Shown one piece after another: positions 1 to 7,668 of a DNA stretch of 64,000 bases (positions are counted from its first letter, which is position 1; each line of letters starts with the position of its first letter). The stretch spans positions 496,001-560,000 of the forward strand of contig NZ_CP115149.1 of assembly GCF_027594505.1 (NCBI RefSeq), read 5' to 3'. The DNA comes from Tepidiforma flava (GTDB lineage Bacteria > Chloroflexota > Dehalococcoidia > Tepidiformales > Tepidiformaceae). The notes beneath the pieces are model-generated. The model made no database searches and was not told the DNA's origin. It saw only the letters and a list, made by a program, of their open reading frames with translations. The position numbers and the translations under genes are program-made.

Positions 1-1
1 G

Positions 2-1780
2 GAGCCCGCGGGCGGCGAGACCGCCGAGACGGTCATCGACGCGACCCCGGGGGGCAGCGGGAGCGGCGAGGGGAGCCACGACGACCGGCAGTACCAGCCG
101 AGCCTCTTCGTGGAGGATGACCGCCAGAACGAGCTGGTGCGCGCGCGGCGTGCGCTGGAAGCGGCGGCGCCGCGGCCTCTGCCGGTGCGGACCGGGGCGG
201 CTGCGGCGGAGGAGGAGCAGGCCGAGGTGCCGCTGGCGCTGGCGGCCGGGGAGCGGCGGGCGCGCCTCGCCCGGGTAGTGGCAGAGAGCCGCGACCGCGC
301 GGATCGCGCGCGGGCGGCGCTGGGCGACGCCGGCGCTGCGGCCGCCCGGCCGGCGTGGGGGAACGCGGCCGCGACAACCAGCGGCACGCCGCCTGCGCCG
401 CGGCGGAACCCGCGGGCGCAGAGCTTCACGCGGAGCCTCGCACCGCCCGAGACGCCGAAACCGGGCCCCTCGGCGGAGGCGCGCGACCTGCCGCTGGTCG
501 ATGAACTCGCGGCGGAGCGGCGCGCGCGGCCGGCAGGCGGGGCGGTCTCCGAGCAGTCGGTGGCGCGCGAGGCCGGGTTGGCGCCGGGCAGCGGGACGCT
601 CGTGCGCGTGCGGTCGTCGATGGGCGGCCGATGGCGCGGCAGCGGGTCGCTCGACCGGGCGCGGCTGGGGGGCTACACCCTGCCGCCGACGTGGGCGGTG
701 ATCATGGCGGGGCTCGCGGTCCTGCTGGTGCTGGTCGGCATCATGACCGTTCCCTCCATGCTGGAGGCCGACCGCGGCGCGGAGTACAGCAACCTGTTGA
801 ACGGCGCGGCGCAGAAGCTGGCGGTGGCGCGCGTGGTGGAGGACCCGGCGCAGCGGCGGGCGGCGCTGGTGGAGGCGCAGGCGCTGCTGCTGAAGGCGCG
901 GGAGCTGCAGACGGGCGACCCGCAGGCGGAAACGCTCTTCAACGAGGTGGCCGGGGCGCTGAACGAGATGGACCGGGTCCGGGAGCCGGCGGCGGTCGAG
1001 ACGATCACATCGCTGGAGCGGTTCGGCGAGCGGCCGGTGGCGCCCTCGCGGATGGTTGCTGGCCCCGACCACGTGTACCTGCTGGATGCCGCCACGCCGC
1101 AGGTCATCGAAGTGTCGCTGGCGGACGGCTCCGCGCGGGCGGTGTACGCGGAGGACGCGGGGGCGAAGCGGGGGCGGCCAATCGCGATTGCGCAGCTGGA
1201 CGCGAACGACCGGGGTGTGCCGGCGCTGCTCATCATGGACCACGAGAACCGGCTCTGGGCGTGGGAGAACGGCCAGCTGACGGCGCTCGCCTTCAACGCA
1301 CCCTCGGGGCTGGCGGTGACGGATATCGCGGTGCGCGGCCGCGACCTCTACGTGCTGGACGCATCGCACAAGACGGTGTACCGGTTCGCGCAGGAGCGGG
1401 ACGGCTTCCCGAACCCGCCGGTGAAGGCGCTCGAAACGGGCGACCTCGCCAATGCGCGCCGGCTGTTCGTGGATATGGAGATCCTGACGGCGGACGCGGA
1501 CGGCACGCTGCACCGGTTCATCGGCGGCGGCGTGGCGCTGACGCTGTCGCAGGCGGGCATCGACCGGAAGCTGGTCGCACCGGAGACGCCGCAGGCGCTG
1601 ACGGACTCGGAGGTCGCAGTGCTCGACCCGGCGAACAACCGGGTGGTGGTGTTCCTGCGCGACGGGGCGTTCGAGCGGCAGTACCGGCACCCGGATTTCG
1701 CGGGGGCGCGGGCGTTCACGGTGCGCGGCGGCGAGGCGTACATCCTGAGTGGGGCTGCCCTGCGGCGCATCACCTGGTAG
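2..1780 (+). CDS. Membrane-anchored protein with C-terminal propeller-like repeats (5' partial)
   Basis: The frame is open from base 2, so the gene begins upstream; a GTG at 110 is in frame but the coding pattern continues before it. The visible part has a Pro/Ala/Arg-rich, probably disordered cytoplasmic region, one strong membrane segment encoded around 698-760, a helical stretch (about 775-990), then repeated short beta units such as VYLLDAATPQVIEVSL, LYVLDASHKTVYRF and VAVLDPANNRVVVF, which look like NHL/beta-propeller blades. I do not recognise the family. A signalling or envelope-sensing role (for instance the tail of a membrane phosphatase or kinase) is speculation that the missing N-terminus would settle. 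It ends 87 bases before the next gene. Confidence 0.7.
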   Translation, partial: EPAGGETAETVIDATPGGSGSGEGSHDDRQYQPSLFVEDDRQNELVRARRALEAAAPRPLPVRTGAAAAEEEQAEVPLALAAGERRARLARVVAESRDRADRARAALGDAGAAAARPAWGNAAATTSGTPPAPRRNPRAQSFTRSLAPPETPKPGPSAEARDLPLVDELAAERRARPAGGAVSEQSVAREAGLAPGSGTLVRVRSSMGGRWRGSGSLDRARLGGYTLPPTWAVIMAGLAVLLVLVGIMTVPSMLEADRGAEYSNLLNGAAQKLAVARVVEDPAQRRAALVEAQALLLKARELQTGDPQAETLFNEVAGALNEMDRVREPAAVETITSLERFGERPVAPSRMVAGPDHVYLLDAATPQVIEVSLADGSARAVYAEDAGAKRGRPIAIAQLDANDRGVPALLIMDHENRLWAWENGQLTALAFNAPSGLAVTDIAVRGRDLYVLDASHKTVYRFAQERDGFPNPPVKALETGDLANARRLFVDMEILTADADGTLHRFIGGGVALTLSQAGIDRKLVAPETPQALTDSEVAVLDPANNRVVVFLRDGAFERQYRHPDFAGARAFTVRGGEAYILSGAALRRITW

Positions 1781-1829
1781 GACTGGCAGGAAAGGGCAAA
1801 GGTCCGGGAGAGATGGTCCGGATGGACTG

Positions 1830-1858
1830 GTGACGGGCCAATTCCGGCATGGCATACT
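1830..1858 (+). promoter_or_regulatory. Candidate promoter of the DUF454 gene
   Basis: GTGACG (1830-1835) and CATACT (1853-1858) are spaced by 17 bases. The -10 ends 9 bases before the GTG start and no Shine-Dalgarno site lies between, so the transcript would have almost no leader. Confidence 0.35.
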
Positions 1859-1867
1859 CTTCCTGCA

Positions 1868-2308
1868 GTGCAGGAGACCAGTTTCGCTGGAATGGGAGAA
1901 TTGACAGGTTCGCAGCGGCCGGAACCCCGCGCAACGGCCCGCGGGCTTCGCCGGTGGGTCTACGTGGGGCTGGGGAGCCTGCTGGTCGGCATCGGCATCC
2001 TCGGCATCTTCCTGCCGCTGCTGCCTTCGACGGTCTTCTTCCTCGGGGCGGCGGGACTGTACGGGAAGAGTTCACCCGGGGCCTACCGGTGGCTGACGAC
2101 GAACCGGTGGTTCGGGAGGCACCTGCGTGACTACAAGGAGCAGCGGGGCGCGACGATCGGCGCGAAGGCGTGGTCGATTGCGACGCTGTGGGTCGGCATC
2201 GGGGTGAGCGAATACTTCCTCAACATCCCGTGGGTGCAGCTGCTGCTCATCGCCATCGGCGTGGCGGTGACGGTCCACCTGGTGACGCTGCGCACGATTC
2301 GGAACTGA
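1868..2308 (+). CDS. DUF454 (YbaN-like) inner membrane protein
   Basis: This 146-residue protein matches the DUF454/YbaN family: a hydrophobic segment followed by GIFLPLLPSTVFFL, the conserved polar segment with WFGRHLRDY, then two more hydrophobic stretches. The family's function is unknown; its members are small polytopic inner membrane proteins. The start is uncertain: GTG at 1868 has a -10-like box just upstream, whereas ATG at 1892 lacks a clear ribosome site and would shorten the N-terminus by 8 residues without touching the domain. The gene is transcribed toward the EVE gene and converges with it, leaving only 9 bases between the two stop codons. Confidence 0.85.
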   Translation: MQETSFAGMGELTGSQRPEPRATARGLRRWVYVGLGSLLVGIGILGIFLPLLPSTVFFLGAAGLYGKSSPGAYRWLTTNRWFGRHLRDYKEQRGATIGAKAWSIATLWVGIGVSEYFLNIPWVQLLLIAIGVAVTVHLVTLRTIRN

Positions 2309-2317
2309 GCGGGGCGG

Positions 2318-2782
2318 TCAGCCGGCGGGAGCGGCCTCGCTGGCGGCGCGCTGGAAGTCCGCGAGCAGCAGGTCCATGTCCTCCTGCGGGATTTCGTGGA
2401 GGTTGCCCTGGTAGGCGAGCGTCCAGTTCGCGCGGGGCCAGCGCTGCGTCCAGCGGAAGCGGTCGTGGTAGGGCTCGGCATCGAGCCAGCGGTCCTCGGG
2501 GAGGACGACGACGGGTTCGATGCCGGCGCGGTAGGGGTAGAGCTCGTCGGGCTTCTTCGCGCTCTGCCAGATGCGGGTGTGCTCCTCGACGACAGGTGAG
2601 GTGACGCGGCAGATGGCGGCGAACTGCTTTCGGCCGGAGACGTAGAAGGCGAGGAGGTCGCCGGGCTGGATGCTGTTGGCCATGTTGCGGCGGGTGCTCT
2701 TGAAGCCGTGGCGGGTGAAGCCGAGGGCGCGGGTCGTTTCGAAGATTTCCGGGGAGCCGACGACGATCCAGTTGCGGGGCAT
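2318..2782 (-). CDS. EVE (PUA-like) domain protein
   Basis: The 154-residue protein is an EVE domain throughout: NWIVVGSPE at the N-terminus, GDLLAFYVSGRKQFAAICRV in the middle and the conserved aromatic RFRWTQRW segment. EVE domains belong to the PUA superfamily and are thought to read modified bases in DNA or RNA. The substrate here cannot be told. The ATG directly abuts the ribD stop codon, so the two are almost certainly co-transcribed; the reason for pairing it with riboflavin synthesis is not obvious. Confidence 0.85.
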   Translation of the reverse strand: MPRNWIVVGSPEIFETTRALGFTRHGFKSTRRNMANSIQPGDLLAFYVSGRKQFAAICRVTSPVVEEHTRIWQSAKKPDELYPYRAGIEPVVVLPEDRWLDAEPYHDRFRWTQRWPRANWTLAYQGNLHEIPQEDMDLLLADFQRAASEAAPAG

Positions 2783-3907
2783 TCAGGTCTCCGGGGCGAG
2801 GGTAGGCAGCAGCGGCGGTTGCCAGCTTCCAGTGTAGCCGCGGACCAGGACATCGGGCGGGAGCGGTTCGATGACGACGGATTCGAGGTGGAGGAGCGGG
2901 ACGGCGGCGCCGCGCGGGATGAGCGGGATGCCGGCGCTGCCGAGGATGCGGGGGCTGACGTAGGCGTGGACCTCATCGACGAGGTCGGCTTCGAAGAAGG
3001 AGGCCAGCACGGTGGGGCCGCCTTCGACGATGAGCGACTGGATGTTGCGCTGGCCGAGGGCGCGGAGGAGCTGGCGGAGTTCGAGGCGGCCCTCGGCGCG
3101 GTCGAGTTCGATGAGGGCTGCGCCCCGGCCGACGAGCGCCTGGCGCCACGCGGGCGGCGAGCCGTGGGCGGTGGCGACGATGACGGGCCCGCCGGGGGCG
3201 AAGACGCGGGATTCGGGCGGGGTGCGCCCGCGGGCGTCGAGGACGATGCGGACCGGCTGGCGTTCGGCGGGCGCTCCGCCGGGGCGGGCGGTGAGGGCCG
3301 GGTCATCGGCGAGGATGGTGCCGCTGCCGACGAGGATGGCGTCGGCCCGGTCGCGGTCGCGGTGGACGCGCTCGACCGCCGCGGGCCCGGTGAGCCAGGT
3401 GACGCCCTCGGCGGGGGCGCCGACGGCGCCGTCGAGGCTCACGGCGAACTTGGCGATGACGTACGGGAGGCCGAGCTGGCGCCACTTGAGGTAGGGCCGG
3501 AGGAGCTCGGCGGCAGCTTCGGCGCCGTCGCCGATGTCGACCTCGATGCCGGCGGCGCGGAGGCGTTCGATGCCGGGGCCGCCGACGTGAGGGTCGAGGA
3601 GGGCGACGACGACGCGGCGGACGCCGGCAGCGATGATGGCGTCGGAGCAGGGCGGCGTGCGCTTGCCGGGGAAAGGGACGCAGGGTTCGAGCGTGCAGTA
3701 GAGCGTCGCGCCGCGGGCCGCATCGGCGGCTGCCGCGAGGGCGGCGGCCTCGGCGTGGGGGCCGCCGTAGGGCGCGGTCGCGCCGCGGGCGATGATCACC
3801 CCGTCGCGGACGAGGACGGCGCCGACCCACGGGTTGGGGGAGGTGCGGCCGCGGACGGAGGCAGCGAGGCGGAGAGCCTCCTGCATGAAGGGGGAGGGGT
3901 CGCTCAC
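2783..3907 (-). CDS. ribD: Bifunctional riboflavin biosynthesis deaminase/reductase RibD
   Basis: RibD deaminates the pyrimidine product of GTP cyclohydrolase II and then reduces its ribose side chain. Counting from the GTG start, the deaminase zinc site is seen as H51-A-E53, P75-C76 and C87; the C-terminal RibD_C reductase domain begins near residue 145 (PYVIAKFAVSLDGAVG) with DAILVGSGTILADDP. The length (374 residues) is normal. I chose GTG at 3907 over ATG at 3886 because TACCCT lies exactly 6 bases upstream, the leaderless pattern seen elsewhere in this window, and there is no Shine-Dalgarno site for either. No other riboflavin gene is nearby, so the pathway is dispersed. Confidence 0.93.
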   Translation of the reverse strand: MSDPSPFMQEALRLAASVRGRTSPNPWVGAVLVRDGVIIARGATAPYGGPHAEAAALAAAADAARGATLYCTLEPCVPFPGKRTPPCSDAIIAAGVRRVVVALLDPHVGGPGIERLRAAGIEVDIGDGAEAAAELLRPYLKWRQLGLPYVIAKFAVSLDGAVGAPAEGVTWLTGPAAVERVHRDRDRADAILVGSGTILADDPALTARPGGAPAERQPVRIVLDARGRTPPESRVFAPGGPVIVATAHGSPPAWRQALVGRGAALIELDRAEGRLELRQLLRALGQRNIQSLIVEGGPTVLASFFEADLVDEVHAYVSPRILGSAGIPLIPRGAAVPLLHLESVVIEPLPPDVLVRGYTGSWQPPLLPTLAPET

Positions 3908-3913
3908 GCGCTC

Positions 3914-3919
3914 AGGGTA
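3914..3919 (-). promoter_or_regulatory. -10 element of a leaderless ribD promoter
   Basis: On the minus strand TACCCT is followed by 6 bases and then the GTG start at 3907. No convincing -35 is visible. The spacing would place transcription initiation at or next to the start codon. Confidence 0.45.
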
Positions 3920-3940
3920 GCGAAGCGGCGCAGAACGTGC

Positions 3941-3970
3941 GTGCGGGGCGCCCCGCAGGACGCCCCGCAC
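3941..3970 (-). terminator. Hairpin after the alpha/beta hydrolase gene
   Basis: A perfect 10-bp inverted repeat (GTGCGGGGCG, 10-base loop, CGCCCCGCAC) lies between the hydrolase stop and ribD. There is no U tract, so it may be a weak or Rho-assisted terminator. Confidence 0.45.
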
Positions 3971-4005
3971 GACCCCGGCGGTAGCCATGCCCCGCCGCCG
4001 GAGCC

Positions 4006-4788
4006 TCAGTTGGGCCGGAGGAACCAGCTCCCGGCGATAGTTGCGAAGCGGCTGGGCTGTTCGAGGTTCACGAGGTGGCCGGCATCGAGAACGGTTTTCG
4101 CCTCGCTGCCGGGGATGTTCGCTTTCCAGATCGGGATGTAGGCGGGCGGCACGACGCGGTCGCCGCTGGCGCCGACGAGGATGGTGGGGGCTTTGATGCG
4201 CGGCAGACGCTTGATGACGCCCGTATCGGGAATCGGCCACAGGAACTTGGCGGCGGCTTTGAGGTCCTTCATCTCCTGCACGTAGTTTTCGAGCGGGTCG
4301 ACGGTGCCGTCGCGGAGGATGAGGTTTTCGCGGCGGGCCGGGTCGGCGAAGAGGACTTCGGTGGCGCGGAGGGGGTTCTGGGCGAAGGGGTCTTCGCCGC
4401 GGATGGCGTCGTCCCAGATGCCGATCGGGGTAAAGAGGGCGAGCCTGTTCACGCGGTCGGGGCGGATGGCGGCGAGCTCGGCAGCGATCCAGGCGCCGAT
4501 GGAGTGGCCGACGACGTGGACGCGGTCGAGGCCGAGGGCATCGAGGAAGTCGACGTAGTGGAGGACGAGGTCGAGGCCGGAGTCGAGATCTTCGAGCCCC
4601 TGGCTGGGGCCCCAGCCGGGGTGGTAGGGGGCGAAGACTTCGAAGCGGGTGGCGAGCTCGTCGATGGCGGGCTCCCAGCCCTGGAGGCCGGCGAGGTGGT
4701 GGAGATAGAGGACGGGCTCGCCGGCGCCGCCGCGGAAGAAGTGGACGGGGACGCTGCCGGGGCGGAGGGTGATGGTGAGCTGTTCCAT
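4006..4788 (-). CDS. Alpha/beta-fold hydrolase
   Basis: This 260-residue protein has the alpha/beta hydrolase layout: an HHLAGLQGWEP oxyanion region, the nucleophile elbow GHSIG with S96, an acid in GASGDR (D210) and the histidine in DAGHLVN (H238). The substrate is unknown. It follows the luciferase-like oxidoreductase by 29 bases on the same strand and has a GGGAG ribosome site before ATG 4788, so the two probably form an operon. This pairing would suit oxidation of an organic compound followed by hydrolysis of the product, but that is inference. Confidence 0.87.
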   Translation of the reverse strand: MEQLTITLRPGSVPVHFFRGGAGEPVLYLHHLAGLQGWEPAIDELATRFEVFAPYHPGWGPSQGLEDLDSGLDLVLHYVDFLDALGLDRVHVVGHSIGAWIAAELAAIRPDRVNRLALFTPIGIWDDAIRGEDPFAQNPLRATEVLFADPARRENLILRDGTVDPLENYVQEMKDLKAAAKFLWPIPDTGVIKRLPRIKAPTILVGASGDRVVPPAYIPIWKANIPGSEAKTVLDAGHLVNLEQPSRFATIAGSWFLRPN

Positions 4789-4817
4789 GGCGGTGCTCCC
4801 TGGCGTCTTCGGTGTGG

Positions 4818-6062
4818 TCAGGCCTGGACGGGCTGGCGGATCGGCCGGGGCTCGGCCATGAGCTGCGCGGGCAGGGGTTTCGGCGACCAGCGGTCTTCGT
4901 AACCCTGCCAGAGGTGGCGGAGGCGGGGCATGACCTTCTCGGCGAAGAGGCGGGTGCTCTTCTCGCACTTTTCGCGGGGCATGTCGCCGATGTGCAGGAG
5001 GCAGAAGACGTGGCCGACGCGGAGGGAGGTGATGAGGTGCTCCATCTGCTCGGTCACCTGGTCGGGCGTGCCGGCGATGAGGAAGCCTTCGTCGACGCAC
5101 TGGCGGAAGGACTTGCCGACGGCGCCGCCGGAGGAGACGCCGCCGACCTGGGCCTTGAGGCCGGCGAGGATGGTGGCTTCGGTGCGGTACCCGGGGGCGT
5201 CGGCGAAGCCGGGGTAGATGTGGAGGCAGCGCTCGAAGAAGTACTTCGCGTGGGGGAAGTAGCTTTCCTCGGCTTCAGCCTCGGATTCGGCGACGATGAT
5301 CTGCTGGGCGAAGGAGGCCTGGTAGGGGTTGAAGGGGAGGCCGAGCTCAGCGACGCGGTCGTGGAAGCCATTCATGAGCTGGGCGGCGCGCTTGAAGCCG
5401 GAGAAGCTGAGGTAGGAGTAGTTGTAGCCGCGCTCGGCGCAGAAGTCCCACGTTTCGATGGAGCCGCCGCCGGGGATCCAGATGGGCGGGTGCGGCTTCT
5501 GGATGGGGCGGGGCCAGATGTTGACGTAGCGGAGCTTGTTGAACTTGCCGTTCCAGGGGAAGACGTCGGGGTCGGTCCAGGCGCGGATGATGAGGTCGTG
5601 ATTCTCCTGGTAGCGCTCGCGGAGGGTGGCGGGGTTCGCGCCGAAGGCGTAGTTGGTGTCCATCGAGGTGCCGACGGGAAAGCCGGCGATGAGGCGGCCG
5701 CCGGAGATGACATCGAGCATCGCCATCTCCTCGGCGACGCGGGTGGGCGGGTTGTAGAGGGCGATCGACATGCCGAGGAGGACGATGGAGACATCGCGCG
5801 TGCGGCGGGCGAGGGTGGCCGCCATGAGGGCGGGGGAGGGCATGAGGCCGTAGGCGTTCGCGTGGTGCTCGTTGACGCCGATGCCGTCGAAGCCGAGTTC
5901 GGCGGCGAATTCGAGGAGGTCGAGGTAGTCGTGGTAGATCCGGTGGCCTTTCACGGGGTCGTAGAGGCGGGAATCGACGTCGACCCAGACGGAGCGGTGG
6001 TTCTGCCGGAAGTCGTCCGGCAGGTAGGGATAGGGCATGAGGTTGAACCAGTGGAACTTCAT
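4818..6062 (-). CDS. Luciferase-like (LLM class) flavin-dependent oxidoreductase
   Basis: The 414-residue sequence is a bacterial luciferase-like TIM barrel: LGFDGIGVNEHH, the GGRLIAGFPVGT segment, PIWIPGGGS and the C-terminal AGTPDQVTEQM block. Family members use FMN or F420 to oxidise or monooxygenate alkanes, aldehydes, sulfonates and similar compounds; the cofactor cannot be decided from sequence alone. The length is at the upper end for the family. ATG 6062 has a GGGAGG ribosome site 6 bases upstream. It is the first gene of a two-gene unit with the downstream hydrolase, and a SufR-like regulator gene ends 94 bases upstream on the same strand. Confidence 0.9.
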   Translation of the reverse strand: MKFHWFNLMPYPYLPDDFRQNHRSVWVDVDSRLYDPVKGHRIYHDYLDLLEFAAELGFDGIGVNEHHANAYGLMPSPALMAATLARRTRDVSIVLLGMSIALYNPPTRVAEEMAMLDVISGGRLIAGFPVGTSMDTNYAFGANPATLRERYQENHDLIIRAWTDPDVFPWNGKFNKLRYVNIWPRPIQKPHPPIWIPGGGSIETWDFCAERGYNYSYLSFSGFKRAAQLMNGFHDRVAELGLPFNPYQASFAQQIIVAESEAEAEESYFPHAKYFFERCLHIYPGFADAPGYRTEATILAGLKAQVGGVSSGGAVGKSFRQCVDEGFLIAGTPDQVTEQMEHLITSLRVGHVFCLLHIGDMPREKCEKSTRLFAEKVMPRLRHLWQGYEDRWSPKPLPAQLMAEPRPIRQPVQA

Positions 6063-6156
6063 GCCGGGCCTCCCGATGGGGATGTTTTGCGGGAGGCTAA
6101 GGGCCCGCGGCGGCTGGCGGAGACGGCCGAACGGCCCTGCCGCGCGGGCCGATGGG

Positions 6157-6816
6157 CTACTCGTCGGGGGTGAGTTCGTAGGTGCAGAGGGAGTCGCCGG
6201 CGAGGCGGTGTTCGACGCGCGTCACGGCCATCCCGGGCAGGACGGCCCGGAGGACGGCGCACTCGGCATCGCAGACCTCCGGCACCTGCGCGGCGAGGCG
6301 GACGAGGGGGCAGTGGCGGAGGACGATGCGGGCCGCGCCTCGGTCTTCGACTTCGAGGCGGGGGAAGTAGCCGTACCGCTCGAGGAGGTCGATGACGCCG
6401 GCGAGGCGGGAGTGGCGGGCGGCGGCGGCGATGTGATGTTCGGCGAGTTCGGCCTGGCTTTCGACGACGCGGCCGAGGACGCGGTCGAGGAGTTCCGGCG
6501 ATTCGCCGCGGATAGCGGTGATGAGCGCGACGGCGATATCGGCGTACTGGTGGGGGAAGAGGCTTTCGCCGCGCGGGGTGAGGCGGAAGACGTGGCGGGG
6601 GCGGCCGGGGCCTTCGCGGACCTTGGTGAAGCTGACGAGGCCCTGGGCTTCGAGGGAGAGGAGGTGCTGGCGGACGGCGCCGGGGGAGAGGAAGGTTTCG
6701 CGGGCGAGCTGGTCGGTCGTGGCTTCGCCGAGGGCCTTGATGGCCATGACGAGGGCCTGCCGGGTGGGGGTCAGATACTCGAGGCTCCCGCCCTGCGGCG
6801 AATCGCTCCCCAACAC
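6157..6816 (-). CDS. SufR-like Fe-S helix-turn-helix regulator, copy 2
   Basis: An N-terminal winged helix (RQALVMAIKALGEATTDQLA, then LSPGAVRQHLLSLEAQGLV and the wing GPGRPRHVFRLT) is followed by a C-terminal domain with the cysteine spacing C-x12-C-x28-C (LRHC, PEVC, SLCTY). SufR proteins repress Fe-S assembly genes through a cluster held by cysteines at nearly this spacing, so this is probably an Fe-S or redox sensor. An extra Cys sits 3 residues after the second. The start is GTG 6816 with TATCGT 7 bases upstream. It lies 60 bases after a paralogue with the same cysteine pattern; no suf gene is adjacent. Confidence 0.85.
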   Translation of the reverse strand: MLGSDSPQGGSLEYLTPTRQALVMAIKALGEATTDQLARETFLSPGAVRQHLLSLEAQGLVSFTKVREGPGRPRHVFRLTPRGESLFPHQYADIAVALITAIRGESPELLDRVLGRVVESQAELAEHHIAAAARHSRLAGVIDLLERYGYFPRLEVEDRGAARIVLRHCPLVRLAAQVPEVCDAECAVLRAVLPGMAVTRVEHRLAGDSLCTYELTPDE

Positions 6817-6823
6817 GGGGGCA

Positions 6824-6829
6824 ACGATA
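6824..6829 (-). promoter_or_regulatory. -10-like box before SufR-like copy 2
   Basis: TATCGT on the minus strand, 7 bases before the GTG start at 6816. The same hexamer precedes sbcD at nearly the same distance. Confidence 0.4.
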
Positions 6830-6876
6830 CCGTCAGGTTGCAGATAGCGCGAATCTCCGGAGGTTTCTGAATTGAA

Positions 6877-7524
6877 TCAGCGGAAACTTTGGAGGAGATA
6901 GGTGCATGCCGGGGCACCTTCAGCCCGGCTGCAGGCGCGCTCGACGCGGCCGCCGGGGAGGGCGACCTGGAGGACGCGGGCTTCGATGGCGCAGATTTCG
7001 GGGTGTTCGCTGGCGAGTTCGATGAAGGGGCAATGGCGCAGCGTGAGGCGCCATTTGCTGCCGGGGACCGTCTCGAGGACGGGGTAGTAGCCGAGCTGGT
7101 CGAGGGCCCTGGCGAGCTGCTCGACACGGCCGGCCGGGGTGGGGGCATCGAACGCCTCGGCGGCCTGCTGGAGGCGGGCTTCGACGAGGGCGCGGAAGAG
7201 GGGCCGGCGGATGGCGGGGTCGCGCTCGGCGGCTTCGAGGAGCCAGTGGGCGATGCGGGCGTAGCCCTGCGGGAAGAGCGACTCGGCGCGGGGCGTGAGG
7301 GCGTAGCGGTTGCGCGGGCGGCCCGGGCCCTCGGGCCGCCGGGTGATGGTCACGAGCCCGAGCTTCGCCAGCCCCGCGAGGTGCGCGCGGACAGCAGGGA
7401 CCGAGAGGTAGGCGACGGCGGAAAGCGCCTCGGCGTCGGATTCGCCGAGCTGCTTGAGGCCGAGGAGGAGCAGCCGCCGGGCCGGGGGGAGGAGTTCGAG
7501 CTGCGGGGTGAGCGTTTCAGGCAT
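6877..7524 (-). CDS. SufR-like Fe-S helix-turn-helix regulator, copy 1
   Basis: This 215-residue paralogue of the downstream gene has the same architecture: a winged helix (LLLLGLKQLGESDAEALS, LSVPAVRAHLAGLAKLGLV, GPGRPRNRYALT) and the C-terminal cysteine triplet C-x12-C-x28-C (LRHC, PEIC, PACTY), with an additional Cys in RVERAC. It is probably a DNA-binding sensor whose activity depends on an Fe-S cluster. The two copies lie in tandem and have diverged considerably, so this is an old duplication or the pair acts as a heterodimer. Target genes are unknown; possible ones are the adjacent flavin oxidoreductase operon or the Fe-S genes elsewhere. Confidence 0.85.
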   Translation of the reverse strand: MPETLTPQLELLPPARRLLLLGLKQLGESDAEALSAVAYLSVPAVRAHLAGLAKLGLVTITRRPEGPGRPRNRYALTPRAESLFPQGYARIAHWLLEAAERDPAIRRPLFRALVEARLQQAAEAFDAPTPAGRVEQLARALDQLGYYPVLETVPGSKWRLTLRHCPFIELASEHPEICAIEARVLQVALPGGRVERACSRAEGAPACTYLLQSFR

Positions 7525-7595
7525 CGAAGGAATCGATTGGAGGGTAAGGGAAAACCCTGAAGGCCGGGCAGGGCCGAACGGCCCCGGCGGAGAGG

Positions 7596-7651
7596 GCCGG
7601 CCGGCGGTCGGGAGCGATGGGGGAAGCGTGAAGGAGCGACCGCCGGCCGGC
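7596..7651 (-). terminator. Long hairpin after the chemoreceptor gene
   Basis: A perfect 15-bp inverted repeat (7596-7610 with 7637-7651, arm GCCGGCCGGCGGTCG) with a 26-base loop lies 18 bases beyond the chemoreceptor stop. It lacks a U tract but is placed to end that transcript before the sufR-like pair. Confidence 0.5.
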
Positions 7652-7668
7652 TGCTGGAGGGGCGCCGG

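Noticed and set aside
4912-6173. Plus-strand frames opposite the luciferase-like oxidoreductase
   Set aside because: They encode Gly/Ala/Asp/Glu-rich sequence without domains and are shadows of the minus-strand gene.
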